In this document: positions 51,400 to 61,079 of the stretch, piece after piece
How positions within the stretch are numbered: position 1 is the first letter of the stretch
How the letters are laid out: each line of letters opens with the position of its first letter
Assembly: GCF_000719285.1 (NCBI RefSeq)
Contig: NZ_JOFS01000010.1
Coordinates: 1 to 64,000, forward strand
Length of the DNA stretch: 64,000 nt
Origin: Streptomyces bicolor
Lineage (GTDB): Bacteria > Actinomycetota > Actinomycetes > Streptomycetales > Streptomycetaceae
Direction of reading: 5' to 3'
Translations under genes and position numbers: made by a program
Notes under the pieces: model-generated
Database searches by the model: none
The model's input: only the letters and a program-made list of their open reading frames with translations
What the model was told of the DNA's origin: nothing

Positions 51400-52331
51400 G
51401 GTGGTGTCAACTCCTTGCCACCTATGGGGGGTTGCGGGGAGCGTGCCGGCGGGTCGTGCCGCGGCATCGACAGCAGTACGGCGATGGCGAGCGCCGTACC
51501 CGCGACCCGCAGCGCCAGCCGCAGCGGGTCCTCGGGCAGCGCCTCGCCGAACGACAGCGTGCCGAGCACGGCCGTGTAGACGCAGGTCACCGTCGTGCAC
51601 ACCGGCACGATCAGCGAGGCCCGGCAGCGTTGCAGCGCCGCCTGCGACATGACCAGCCCGAACGCGCCGGTGAAGAGCAGGAGATACGGGTACGGGGAGC
51701 GCAGCAGGTCCAGCACCGCGCCGCCGATCCCGCTCGTCGTCAGATGGCTCGACACCCCCTTGATCGCCAGCGAGCTCACCCCGTACAGCAGCCCCACCGC
51801 CACGCCGTACTCGACGCCGGTCGTCGGCAGCCGGTGCCGGTGCCGGGTCCTGCGCTCGGCGGAGTTGTACAGCCACACGCCCGCCGCCAGCGACGGCACG
51901 CACACCAGCAGGATCAGCGGATACGGCGCGGCCTGGCCCACCGTCTCCCCTCCATCGGGTCCTTCCCGCAGCGACAGCACGACCATCAGCAGCGCGGCGA
52001 GGATCGCGCCGAGCGCGTACCGCTCCCGCCCGCTGGTCTCCTCGCCCAGCAGCCGCGCCGACAGCAGCACGAGCAGGACGAGCCCGGAGACGAAGATGCC
52101 CTGCGCGGCGGCGATCGGCAGGGTGCGGTAGACGACGAGCTGGGCCCCGAACCCGGCGGCGAGGGAGAGCGAGCCGCCGATCCACAGCGGGCTGCCGATC
52201 ACCAGCCGCAGCAGCCGGGCGGGTTGCCGGATGCTCACCTGCGGAAGTGAGGTGAGCGCCCGCTTCTCCAGCACGAAACCGAGGCTGTACAGGGTGTTCG
52301 CCATCAGGGCAGCGGCCACTCCCCACCACAT
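51396..52331 (-). CDS. EamA/DMT-type membrane transporter
   Basis: The 311-aa protein has about ten hydrophobic segments in two repeats (MANTLYSLGFVLEKRAL; GVEYGVAVGLLYGVSSLAIKG). DMT transporters export metabolites or move lipid-linked sugars. ATG 52331 has GGGGG upstream; its stop overlaps the Trm112-like start. Confidence 0.85.
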   Translation of the reverse strand: MWWGVAAALMANTLYSLGFVLEKRALTSLPQVSIRQPARLLRLVIGSPLWIGGSLSLAAGFGAQLVVYRTLPIAAAQGIFVSGLVLLVLLSARLLGEETSGRERYALGAILAALLMVVLSLREGPDGGETVGQAAPYPLILLVCVPSLAAGVWLYNSAERRTRHRHRLPTTGVEYGVAVGLLYGVSSLAIKGVSSHLTTSGIGGAVLDLLRSPYPYLLLFTGAFGLVMSQAALQRCRASLIVPVCTTVTCVYTAVLGTLSFGEALPEDPLRLALRVAGTALAIAVLLSMPRHDPPARSPQPPIGGKELTPP

Positions 52332-52342
52332 GGTCACGCCCC

Positions 52343-53083
52343 CTACGTCCGCCGGGCGTGCAGCAGCAGGATCGACGCGAGCGAGGGCCTGGCACAGGCC
52401 AGCCGGTCGAGTGGGCGCAGGGCGCGCGGTACGCCGTGGAAGGGCGCGCCGGCGAGTCGTACGACCTCGAAGCCCGACGCGGCCACGAACTCCCGCAGCG
52501 CGCGGGCGGTGTAGAGCCGCAGATGCCCCACCACCTCCCGCCCCGGCCGCCCGTGGATCCCCCGCAGGCTGACCTCCGAGAACACCGGCTGCACCCCGGC
52601 CAGCAGCAGGCCGCGGTTGTACCAGGCGGCCAGGTTGGGCGTGGAGAGCATCAGATGCCCGCCGGGTCGCAGCACTCGGCGGATCTCGTCCAGCGCGGCA
52701 TCCGGGTCGACGAGGTGCTCGATCACCTCGCTGAACAGCACGGCGTCGGAGGAAGCGGTCCTGAAGGGCAGCCCGCCGCCGGTGAGTTCACCGCGGACGG
52801 CGTACGGGATCCGGGTGCGGGCCCGGCGCAGGGCGTCCTGGGACCAGTCGATGCCGACGATGCGGTGGCCGGGGAGGAAGGGGGCGGCGGTGGCGGCCGC
52901 GGTTCCGTCGCCGCACCCTATGTCGAGGATCGTCCGTGGTGGTGAGGCGGGCCCGAGAGCGTCGGCCAGCATGCGGGCCTGGCGGCGGCTGCGGGGGGTG
53001 CCGGATGCGACGGGCACGGCGGGGTTCTCGTAGAAGTCGCGCAGTTCGGGGGGTTTCACGGTCGTCGCAGGGGAGGTCGTCAC
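52343..53083 (-). CDS. Class I SAM methyltransferase
   Basis: The 246-aa protein has TILDIGCGDGTAAATAAPFL (motif I), VGIDWSQDALR, DAVLFSEVIEHLVDPD and LRPGGHLMLSTPNL. It overlaps the acyltransferase gene start by four bases. Likely substrate is a glycan, lipid or sugar intermediate of the operon. Confidence 0.9.
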   Translation of the reverse strand: MTTSPATTVKPPELRDFYENPAVPVASGTPRSRRQARMLADALGPASPPRTILDIGCGDGTAAATAAPFLPGHRIVGIDWSQDALRRARTRIPYAVRGELTGGGLPFRTASSDAVLFSEVIEHLVDPDAALDEIRRVLRPGGHLMLSTPNLAAWYNRGLLLAGVQPVFSEVSLRGIHGRPGREVVGHLRLYTARALREFVAASGFEVVRLAGAPFHGVPRALRPLDRLACARPSLASILLLHARRT

Positions 53084-54546
53084 GGGGTCACCTCCGTGGT
53101 GTGCAGGTAGTGCTCGAACAGGTCCCTGAGATGGGCGCCGTCACCGTGGCTGAGCAGGGCCCTCGACCAGCGCAGGGCGAGGTGCAGCCGACCCGCCGTG
53201 GAGGCGGTGGTGACGGTCAGACCGCGCGGCATCCGGGCGGGCGCCGAGAACCACACGGCGTGGGCGCGACCGGCGTCCTCGCCGAAGTCCAAGGGGTACG
53301 GGATACGGCCGATGTTGCTGAGCAGCGTGGTCGAGGTCCAGGGCGCGACGGCTCTGCGCAGGCCCCGGGTGAGGGCGGCGCGGACGGCGACGGGGGCCCA
53401 GGGGGCGGTGAGGAGGGAGGCGCCGTGACCGAGCTGGGGGCGGGGAAGGGACTTGAGGGCGCGGGTCCGCAGTGCCGTGCGGCCCAGCAGGCCCGGCATG
53501 TCGTCCTCGGCCCGCTTCAACTCCTCGGGGCTGAACGGGACTTCGACCAGCCTGGTGCCGTTGCCGATGGGCATGGTGGCGTCCCGGGGGCGGTCGTCCA
53601 CGGGCATGGTGATGCGGAGGGGTCGGGGGTGGGCGCCGTGTTCTCGGTTCCAGTGGGCGATGGTCAGGGCGGTGGTGACCATGAGCTGGTCGTTGACCGT
53701 GTAGGGGGAGCCCTTGGGGCGGTGGGGGAGGGGGAGTTCGGTGACGAGCATGCCGTTGCCGGGGGAGGGCTCGGGGGTGCCGGGCGCTACCCGCGCGGGG
53801 GGTGACCAGTTGGAGGGGATCGCTTCAGGTTGTGGTTGGGTCTCCGTCGTGCGAATGGGCGCGGTTGCGGGTGAGTTGTCCTTGCCGCCGTAGAGCTCGG
53901 CGGCGGTGGCCAGGACACGCAGGCAGGCGGGGCCGTCGAGGGCGGTGTGGTTGATGGTGAGAAAGAGAACGGTGCCGCGTGACGGCCGTAGCTGCGGGCA
54001 GTCGTGCTGCTGAGCTGGCTCCCGGCCCACAGAGAGCGGCACCCCGCCGGCGCGGGCAAGCGAATCCCCTCCACGCGAACCCCCACTACCGGAACGGACA
54101 CCACCAACCGCATCCGACGCCTCGCTCCCTTCAACAGCCCCCGCCCCCTCCACAACCTCCAACCGGATCGGCGGCGACAAAGACAACGGCGGCGCCTCGG
54201 TCAGCGCCCGAGTCCGCGCATCCCGCAACGCATCCCTCCCCGGCGCCGGAAAGGTCACCACCTCCACATCCGGCTCCGCCGTCAGCTCCCACTCGTACCG
54301 GCGCCGGTACCACCGCCCCGGCGCCTCCCGCATGAGGATCCGCGGATGCCGCCGCAACGCCTCGGCGAAGGCCGTACGCAGTCGCCCCGCATCCAGCCGC
54401 CCCGGCAGATGGACCTCGATGTGCACCGTCTCCGGCTCCTCCTCCTGGAGGCAGTGCCGGGCGACCTCGTCCACGACGGGAAACGGGATCCGGACCGGCG
54501 GCCGGAGCGGGCCGTCGGCGCGTGCGGGCTGCTGCAGTGCGGTCAT
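53080..54546 (-). CDS. Condensation-like acyltransferase
   Basis: The 488-aa protein has an active-site motif NHTALDGPACL, the HHxxxDG class of condensation domains and PapA-type acyltransferases, and a downstream RITMPVDDRPRD region. The stretch at residues about 130-200 is Gly/Ser/Ala-rich and looks like a flexible insert. It would transfer an acyl group to a sugar or amine. The first His of HHxxxDG is replaced by Asn. ATG 54546 overlaps the AftD-like gene stop. Confidence 0.8.
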   Translation of the reverse strand: MTALQQPARADGPLRPPVRIPFPVVDEVARHCLQEEEPETVHIEVHLPGRLDAGRLRTAFAEALRRHPRILMREAPGRWYRRRYEWELTAEPDVEVVTFPAPGRDALRDARTRALTEAPPLSLSPPIRLEVVEGAGAVEGSEASDAVGGVRSGSGGSRGGDSLARAGGVPLSVGREPAQQHDCPQLRPSRGTVLFLTINHTALDGPACLRVLATAAELYGGKDNSPATAPIRTTETQPQPEAIPSNWSPPARVAPGTPEPSPGNGMLVTELPLPHRPKGSPYTVNDQLMVTTALTIAHWNREHGAHPRPLRITMPVDDRPRDATMPIGNGTRLVEVPFSPEELKRAEDDMPGLLGRTALRTRALKSLPRPQLGHGASLLTAPWAPVAVRAALTRGLRRAVAPWTSTTLLSNIGRIPYPLDFGEDAGRAHAVWFSAPARMPRGLTVTTASTAGRLHLALRWSRALLSHGDGAHLRDLFEHYLHTTEVTP

Positions 54547-57500
54547 GTGGCTTCGCCCTTCCCCGTGTCGCTGGGTTGCGGCCCGCCGGGGCCGCGTGCG
54601 GAGACGGTCGGTCCCGCGTCGGGTCGGGGGATCCCCGCCGGATCGGGCCCGGTCCCCAGGGGACTGCGCCCCCGCTCCCGCTGCGGCAGCGGCGGCGCCG
54701 ACGCTTCCGAAGCGGGCACACCGACCGCCTCCTCTCGCTCCCGCACACCCACCACGCCCGCGAACAGCCCGATCAGAGCCAGCAGTTGAGCCACAGGACC
54801 GAATGCGCCCTGTTCCGCCCCCACCGGCTCCCCGGCCCCCACCGCCGCGACAACCCCCGCCCCCGCCAGCGCCACGAACGCGACCGGCACCAGCAGCGCA
54901 TGCCTGCGCCAGGCCACCAGCGCCAGCACCGGCACCAGCAGCGCGAACCACCCGGCGATGAGCACCCCCACCACCGTCACGGCCACCGTGCCCAGCCACA
55001 GCCCCGGCAGCGGCGGAGCGGCCTGCGGCTCGTCGGGGTTCGGGGCCCGCCGGCGCCACAGCACCAGCCCGGCCAGCAGCACGAGAGCGACCGCACTGCC
55101 GATCAGCCCGCCCTCGTACGTCACCGCCGGCTCGTAGGAGAGCTGGACCGTGCCACCGGCGCCCGCCGGGATCCGCCAGCCCTGCTGCCAGCCGTCCAGC
55201 CGTACCGGCGTCAGTTCCTCGCCGTTCAGCGTGGCGCGCCAGCCGTCGTTGAAGTTCTCGTACGTCGTCAGGTAGCTCGCCGCCCCCGACCCGACGGTCA
55301 CCGCGCGCCGGTCGCCGAGCCAGTCCCGTATCCCCAGCTCACGCGTGGCCGCCGAGGCGTCGGCGACCGTGCCGCGCGTCAGCGTCACGTCGGTGAGCGC
55401 GAGGGGCCCGGCGTCCCCGGCCTCGACCTGATGGTCACCGGCGGTGAGCTGCAACTCGGCGTCGGCACGCCCGCGCTGACAGAGCGTCACGTCGACCCGT
55501 CGGCGTTCCATGAGATCCCGTACGGTCCCCCGCACGCTCGTCTCGTACAGCTCCCCGTCCACCGACACCACAGGCCCCTCGCCGCACGGCAGCGAGAACG
55601 GCCTGGTCTCCCTCGGCTGCGGGGTCCGGTACTGGTCGAGGGCCGGGATGTACGCCTCGGTCAGGCCCACGGGCAGTTGCAGGTCCTCGCCCACCATCGG
55701 GTTGTAGAGGGTCAGGGGCGCCGTCTTGGTGATCGTGATGTCCAGGCGGTCGGTGGTGATCGGCGGGAAGCGGACCACGCCGTTCTCGTCGACGCCCGCG
55801 ATCGCCGCGCCGTCCGGCGAGCTGATGTGGACCTCGGACGGACGGGTGGACAGGCCGCCGGCCGGCGCCAGCACGACCTCTCCCACCGCCTGCTTTCCGG
55901 GCCAGCGCAGGTGGACGGTGGGCCGGTCGCCGGCGATCCACGCCGTGGTCAGGTCGCCGTCGGTGAGGTTGCGCGGCGACAGGCCCGCCCCCAGCCGTGC
56001 CGTGGAGTCGGCGGTGGCGACGATCTGGTTCCGCTGCTCCGGCGCCACCTTGTACAGCAGCTCGTCCAGCTCCTCGCCGGGCACCGGCACCGCGTTCGCC
56101 CGTATCTCGTACGTCCCCGCCGTGGACGTCGTGAAGCGCCGGTGCAGGCCGGCCTCCGTGCCCGTCGGGGACAGCCCGGTGGGGTCGGCCGTACGGGACA
56201 GGGAGACGATCTCGGCGCCCGCACCGGAGCCCTTGGCGTCCGTGGGCAGCCGCAGCAGCCGGGTCACCTGCACGTCCGGCAGATCGATCTCGGAGAAGCC
56301 GGCCCCGGTCAGCCCGGCCCGCCGGGACACGGAGTCCGTGATCGTCAGCTTCATCCAACCGGTCTCGCCCGCGGGCGCCTTGACCGTCTGCGCCGAGCCG
56401 TCGGGACGGAGGAAGGAGCTCACCGACCCCTTCTCCGTCTCCACCCGCACCCGCGTCGGCGCCTCCCGCACGCCCTCCTGCGGCAGCGGCGCGACCTTGA
56501 ACGACGACGGCATGTCGTACGAGCCGCCCGCGAACGCGATGCGCAGCCACTCCCCGTCCGGCGAACCCTCCGCGCCCTCGGTCCACGCGGTGTCCGGGTT
56601 GCCGTCGAAGGCGTTCACCGGGTCGAACTGCGGGAGATGGAAGAGCCAGCTGCCGTACGACGACGCCGTCACCGACCGCGCGCCGCGCAGCTCGGCCACC
56701 GTCTGGTGGTCGAGGCCGGTGGTCGGCAGGATCTGGTGCGGCTTCTCGCCCGCGTCCTGTGCGGCGTCGGGCGCATTGCGCTCACTCTCGGTGTACGTGT
56801 ACGACGTGTTGGCGTTGACCAGCCCGAACCGGGTGTCCGCGCGGCGCAGCCCGTCACCGACCACCTGCACCGGCGGCGAGCCAAGCCCGGGATGGTTGTC
56901 GCCGGTCAGCACGCTTGCCCGGCCCCGCAGTTCGGACGCCAGCGGAAGCAGCGCCTCCGGGCCGCCGGAGACGACGGCCGTGTCGGCGACCGGCTGCAGC
57001 CCGGCCTGGTGCGGGCGCGCCACGTCCTGGCTCGCCGGCTTGTAGATCTCCACCGCCCGCTGCCGCGGATACAGCCCCTCCACCTGCAGCGGGGTGTCCG
57101 GGGCGATCGTCCCGGCGGTCATGACCGGCCCGAGGCCCGTCACCCGCTCGTACCCGGACTGTTCCAGGGTCCGCTTCACGGTCGTCGTGGGGACCTGGCC
57201 GATCTGATCGGGGTCGAGATCGTTGCGGACGACGACGTAGTAGATGCCGGCCCGGCTCAAGTAGTCGGCCAGTCCCGGCACTTGGCCACCGCTGACCAGC
57301 GCCTGCTCGACGGCGTCCATGGCGCGCCGGTTGCCGGGGGTGCCGAAGGGGACGTAATCCCGCTGCGCCCAGCGCGAGTCGGCCACGACGTCGAGGGGCT
57401 GGTCGATGGTCGAGCCCCAGGTGTAGATGCCGTGCGCGGTCGCGGGCACGACGAGGGTGCGGGCGTCCGGGGAGTACTTCTCCATCCAGTCGGCCGTGGC

Positions 57501-58847
57501 CTGCCAGTACTTGGGGATCTCCTTGAAGGACCCGGGGTTGAGGATCGAGCCGTTGAGATACGGCCACATCAGTCCCGGCAGCACCAGCAGGGCCGCGATC
57601 AGCGGAGCGAACCGCCGCCCCCGCACCGGCCGCGCCCCGCGCACCTCGGCCGCCACGCCCACCAGATGGGCGAGCCCCAGCACCAGCGCCAGGGCGAGCC
57701 CGGTCTGGAACTTGTAGATGTTCCGGAAGGGAACCAGCCCGCCGTCCAGCCAGTCCTGCACGATCCCGTGGAAGGGCGCGCCGAACGCCCCGCCGTACCC
57801 GGCGAGCAGGATCAGCGCGACCGTCACCACGGTCAGTACCAGCCACCGCCGCTCCGGCATGTCCCGCCGCGCGAGACCCGCGAGCCCCAGCCCGGCGGCG
57901 AGCGCCGAGCAGACGATCACGACGGCGGACGCGGCGACGGTCCATCCGGCCGGCAGCCAGGCGTCCCCGAAGTGCAGATAGGCCACCCAGTTCCCGGCCC
58001 CGCGCAGTGCTTCGGTCGCCGCCATGGTCTCGGTGGTGGTCTGCGAGTTCTCGACGTACGGAAGGAAGTTCTCGCCGTAGGTACCGAGCAGCAGCAGCGG
58101 TATCACCCACCAGCCGGTCGCCAGAACGACCCCCGGTACCCACCACGCGATCAGCTTCCGCTGCCGTGGCCCGGGCGGCCGGGACAGCAGATACAGCCCG
58201 ACGGGAAGCAGCGAGGCCAGCGTCGAAGCGGCGTTGACACCACCCATGAAGGGGATGATCAGGGCCGACCGCAGGGCGGCCACCCGCGCCGCGTACCGCT
58301 CGTCGGTCAGCGGCAGCAGCACCCAGGGCAGAAACGCGCCCGGCAGCGCAGCGGCGGACGTGGACCCGACGACGACGGTGAAGACGGGCCACAATGCGTA
58401 GACGACCGCGGCCACCAGCCGCGACCCCCCACTCCCCACCCGCAGCCGCTCGGCCAGTCGCAGCGCGCCCCAGAAGGCGACCGACACGATCAGCGACAGC
58501 CACAACCGCTCCGCGAGCCACACCGGCAGCCGTACGGCATCGGCCAGCCAGTAGAACGGCAGCATCGGCCACAGATAGCCCGAGTACTGGTTCTGGATCC
58601 CGCCGAAGCTGCCCTCGTCCTGCCACAACTGGCCGAGATCGGCGAAGAACTGCCCCGGATCGACGGTCACACCCAGCTTGGTGTCGAAGGTCTGCCGCCC
58701 CGGCTGCACCGCCAGCAACAGCACGAACACCACGGCCCAGAACCCCAGCAGCCAGCGCCGCGAGCGCGGACCTTCCGGCGGCCCCGAGGCGGGCGCGGAG
58801 GTGGGCACGGCTGCCGGGGGAGGAGCCTGGACCGTGGTCGTCGTCAT
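54543..58847 (-). CDS. AftD-like arabinofuranosyltransferase, giant membrane protein
   Basis: The 1434-aa protein starts with about twelve membrane segments (WLLGFWAVVFVLLLAVQPGRQTFDTKLG; FADLGQLWQDEGSFGGIQNQ; GVTVDPG), a GT-C-type loop containing Asp residues, and a long extracytoplasmic region. It matches the DUF3367/alpha-(1->3)-arabinofuranosyltransferase family, which builds arabinan in mycobacteria; in Streptomyces its glycan target is unclear. A C-terminal membrane segment follows. ATG 58847 overlaps the methyltransferase stop (ATGA). Confidence 0.88.
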   Translation of the reverse strand: MTTTTVQAPPPAAVPTSAPASGPPEGPRSRRWLLGFWAVVFVLLLAVQPGRQTFDTKLGVTVDPGQFFADLGQLWQDEGSFGGIQNQYSGYLWPMLPFYWLADAVRLPVWLAERLWLSLIVSVAFWGALRLAERLRVGSGGSRLVAAVVYALWPVFTVVVGSTSAAALPGAFLPWVLLPLTDERYAARVAALRSALIIPFMGGVNAASTLASLLPVGLYLLSRPPGPRQRKLIAWWVPGVVLATGWWVIPLLLLGTYGENFLPYVENSQTTTETMAATEALRGAGNWVAYLHFGDAWLPAGWTVAASAVVIVCSALAAGLGLAGLARRDMPERRWLVLTVVTVALILLAGYGGAFGAPFHGIVQDWLDGGLVPFRNIYKFQTGLALALVLGLAHLVGVAAEVRGARPVRGRRFAPLIAALLVLPGLMWPYLNGSILNPGSFKEIPKYWQATADWMEKYSPDARTLVVPATAHGIYTWGSTIDQPLDVVADSRWAQRDYVPFGTPGNRRAMDAVEQALVSGGQVPGLADYLSRAGIYYVVVRNDLDPDQIGQVPTTTVKRTLEQSGYERVTGLGPVMTAGTIAPDTPLQVEGLYPRQRAVEIYKPASQDVARPHQAGLQPVADTAVVSGGPEALLPLASELRGRASVLTGDNHPGLGSPPVQVVGDGLRRADTRFGLVNANTSYTYTESERNAPDAAQDAGEKPHQILPTTGLDHQTVAELRGARSVTASSYGSWLFHLPQFDPVNAFDGNPDTAWTEGAEGSPDGEWLRIAFAGGSYDMPSSFKVAPLPQEGVREAPTRVRVETEKGSVSSFLRPDGSAQTVKAPAGETGWMKLTITDSVSRRAGLTGAGFSEIDLPDVQVTRLLRLPTDAKGSGAGAEIVSLSRTADPTGLSPTGTEAGLHRRFTTSTAGTYEIRANAVPVPGEELDELLYKVAPEQRNQIVATADSTARLGAGLSPRNLTDGDLTTAWIAGDRPTVHLRWPGKQAVGEVVLAPAGGLSTRPSEVHISSPDGAAIAGVDENGVVRFPPITTDRLDITITKTAPLTLYNPMVGEDLQLPVGLTEAYIPALDQYRTPQPRETRPFSLPCGEGPVVSVDGELYETSVRGTVRDLMERRRVDVTLCQRGRADAELQLTAGDHQVEAGDAGPLALTDVTLTRGTVADASAATRELGIRDWLGDRRAVTVGSGAASYLTTYENFNDGWRATLNGEELTPVRLDGWQQGWRIPAGAGGTVQLSYEPAVTYEGGLIGSAVALVLLAGLVLWRRRAPNPDEPQAAPPLPGLWLGTVAVTVVGVLIAGWFALLVPVLALVAWRRHALLVPVAFVALAGAGVVAAVGAGEPVGAEQGAFGPVAQLLALIGLFAGVVGVREREEAVGVPASEASAPPLPQRERGRSPLGTGPDPAGIPRPDAGPTVSARGPGGPQPSDTGKGEAT

Positions 58848-59677
58848 GGTGGGCACCGCCTGAGGATGAGGAGGAGGTTCCAGGTGGCGAACTCGCGTAT
58901 GCCGGGCGCCTTCACGACCGTCTCGGCGAGGAACGGCCAGTAGCGGGAGCGTGCCGAGACGATCTCGACGTCGTCACGGGCACGGACCTGCCGCAGGGTG
59001 GCGCCGATGTGCACGGCGAACAGGTTCTCGCCGAGGGTGTGCTTGGCGTCCCGTCCGGTACGGCGCCGATAACGGGCACGGGCCCGCTCGGCCCCGAAGT
59101 AGTGCCAGGGCGCCCACTCATGACCGCCCCACGGGGACAGCCAGTTGGTGAACGACACATAGATCAGCCCACCGGGCCGGGTGACCCGCGCCAGCTCACT
59201 GATGAATGTCTGCGGGTCGGCGACATGCTCGAGCACATTGGAGGAGAAGGCGACGTCGGCGACTCCGTCGCGCAGGGGCAGCAGATACCCGTCGGCGACG
59301 ACGGCTCCGTCGGGAGGCTTCGCACCGAGCTCGCCGACGTCCGGCTCGAAGAGGTACGCATACGCCCCCCGCCGCCGAAACTCCTCGGTGAAGTACCCAC
59401 TGCCACCGCCGACGTCCACGACGGTCCGCCCGGAGAGGGCCCCGCCGTAGGCCTCGACCTGATCAGCGGCATCACGAGCGAGCAGCGAGTAACAGCCGTC
59501 GGGATCGTCCTGCTCACGCATGAAAGCCCGGAAGAGGGCGAGAGAGCGCCGAAACGAGGGGTCCTTGAAGACGAGGGGTTCTGCAGTTTCCCTCAAGGGG
59601 CGCGGGGAACTGCGCGACAAGCCACGAACCAGCGGCACTCGCGAGACAACCCGGCCCTTACGGCGCATAGGCGTCAC
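58844..59677 (-). CDS. Class I SAM methyltransferase of the glycan operon
   Basis: The 277-aa protein has TVVDVGGGSGYFTEEFRRR (SAM loop), LFEPDVGELG, VAFSSNVLEHVADPQ and LTRPGGLIYVSF. Residues about 8-38 (RVVSRVPLVRGLSRSSPRPL and on) are encoded by a dispersed repeat read antisense, so the N-terminus may be a recent addition. The GTG at 59677 overlaps the GT4 stop; ATG 59668 is an alternative start. Confidence 0.85.
   Translation of the reverse strand: MTPMRRKGRVVSRVPLVRGLSRSSPRPLRETAEPLVFKDPSFRRSLALFRAFMREQDDPDGCYSLLARDAADQVEAYGGALSGRTVVDVGGGSGYFTEEFRRRGAYAYLFEPDVGELGAKPPDGAVVADGYLLPLRDGVADVAFSSNVLEHVADPQTFISELARVTRPGGLIYVSFTNWLSPWGGHEWAPWHYFGAERARARYRRRTGRDAKHTLGENLFAVHIGATLRQVRARDDVEIVSARSRYWPFLAETVVKAPGIREFATWNLLLILRRCPP
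59595..59630 (+). repeat. Dispersed Streptomyces repeat within the methyltransferase 5' end
   Basis: The plus strand reads AAGGGGCGCGGGGAACTGCG then CGACAAGCCACGAACC, sharing the AAGGGGCGCGGGG ... GCGCGAC.AGCCAC core with the element in matC (40755-40821). Both resemble a motif common in Streptomyces intergenic DNA, but each lies inside a coding frame. Confidence 0.7.
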
Positions 59678-60854
59678 GACCTCTCACCGCCTCGCCGGCA
59701 ACGGCCATGAACTGCCGAACCGTCCGCTCCCAGCGATACCGCGCCGCCCGGTCACGAGCCGCCTTGCCCATCAGCTCACGGCGATGCCCGGACAACGCCA
59801 GCGTGCACCAAGCGGCGGCAAACGAAGACTCACCCTGCGCCAACACCCCGGTCTCCCCGTCCACGACGGAATCCCGAAGCCCCGGCACATCAAAGGCAAT
59901 CGTCGGCGTCTCCCGAGTGGCAGCCTCGGTGACCACCAACCCCCACCCCTCCACCGCCGAGGGATGAAGCAACAACCACGCCGCACACAACAGCCGATGC
60001 TTCTCCGCCTCCGACACATGACCGACGAACTCGACACCGGGCCCGGCAATACGCTCAAGGGACGACCGCTCCGGCCCGTCCCCCACGATGATCAGCCGCC
60101 CCCCGGTAACGGGCCGCACCCGCTCCCACAACCGCAGCAGCAGATCGATCCGCTTGTACTCGACGAGCCGCCCGACGGCCACGAACAACGGCTCGGAAGA
60201 CCGGTCACCAAGCGGACCCGGCTCCTCCACCCCGTTGTGCACGACCCGAATACGGTCCCGCTCGACCCCGATCGCCCGCAGCGCATGCGCGGTCGACGGA
60301 GAAACGGCAACCATCAGACTGCGCCGCTGCACACCGGTCAGCGCCCAGTGCTCAAGTCTTCGGCCAAGCCGAGCGGCAGGCGACAACGCTCCGCCGAACC
60401 GCATCTTCCACAGATCGGTGTGCACATGGTTGACCAGGCACAAGGTCGGCCCGCGATGCCACAGCGGCGCGAAGTACGGCATCCCGTTGCAGACCTCGAC
60501 CAGCAGATCGCAGTCGCCGACCTGACGGGCGAAGGCGGATCTGGCGCGCAGGTAGTGGCCATAGGAACCGCCCGCCGACACGACCCGGTAGTCGCGGTAC
60601 GCCGCAGGCCCCCCGCACAGCAGGGTGACCTGGTGGCCGAGCCGGGTGAGCCCGTCAGCGAGGCGGTCGACCAGCAGCTCGGAGCCGCCGGCGGCCTCGT
60701 TGCCCAGGTCACGGTGGGCGAGAAAAACGATTCGGCGCGGATGTGGGGGGAGCGCCGAAGGGTGCTGCGGCGCCAAGGGGAGACTGGCGCGGTGGGGGTC
60801 CCCCCGCTCGAGCGAATTCGAGAGTGGGGGAGGGGAGGGCACGTGCTGGGGCAT
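59658..60854 (-). CDS. GT4-family glycosyltransferase
   Basis: The 398-aa protein has the GT4 nucleotide-sugar motifs GGSELLVDRLADGLTRLGHQ near residue 55, FVAVGRLVEYKRIDLLLRL near 220, and EGWGLVVTEAATRETPTIAFDVPG near 310 (Glu of the EX7E motif). The first 42 residues are Pro/Ser-rich and lie over a palindromic repeat (60799-60831). It starts ATG 60854 with GGAG upstream and is the first gene of the minus-strand operon. Confidence 0.88.
   Translation of the reverse strand: MPQHVPSPPPLSNSLERGDPHRASLPLAPQHPSALPPHPRRIVFLAHRDLGNEAAGGSELLVDRLADGLTRLGHQVTLLCGGPAAYRDYRVVSAGGSYGHYLRARSAFARQVGDCDLLVEVCNGMPYFAPLWHRGPTLCLVNHVHTDLWKMRFGGALSPAARLGRRLEHWALTGVQRRSLMVAVSPSTAHALRAIGVERDRIRVVHNGVEEPGPLGDRSSEPLFVAVGRLVEYKRIDLLLRLWERVRPVTGGRLIIVGDGPERSSLERIAGPGVEFVGHVSEAEKHRLLCAAWLLLHPSAVEGWGLVVTEAATRETPTIAFDVPGLRDSVVDGETGVLAQGESSFAAAWCTLALSGHRRELMGKAARDRAARYRWERTVRQFMAVAGEAVRGRDAYAP
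60799..60831. repeat. Palindromic Streptomyces-type repeat at the GT4 start
   Basis: TCCCCCC (60799-60805) faces GGGGGA (60826-60831) with CTCGA/TCGAG between, a hairpin resembling a common Streptomyces intergenic repeat ('ggtccccccgctcgagcg' type, from memory). It falls within codons of the GT4 N-terminus, encoding PPPLSNSLERGDP. Confidence 0.6.
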
Positions 60855-61079
60855 GGGTGCTCCAACTCGTCTCAGGGTGCGGAACTCAGCGTGGGGGTGG
60901 GGGAGAGGGAGGGTTTGTCGTCCCGTGGGGGGATTTGGAGCTTCCTGGTCGCTTACGGTCGTTGTGCGTGGGGTGTGGACAGGCTGTGTCCGGGTGGGAT
61001 TGGACAGTTTTCGCCCGGACGTTCGCCAGGGCTACTCACCGGCGTGACAATTTCCGGCTTTATTAGAGCTGACGTCACG

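Noticed and set aside
54522..58943. Very long plus-strand frame of 1473 codons antisense to the AftD-like gene
   Set aside because: It is Arg/Pro-rich shadow translation of the real minus-strand gene, a routine effect in high-GC DNA, with no family motif.
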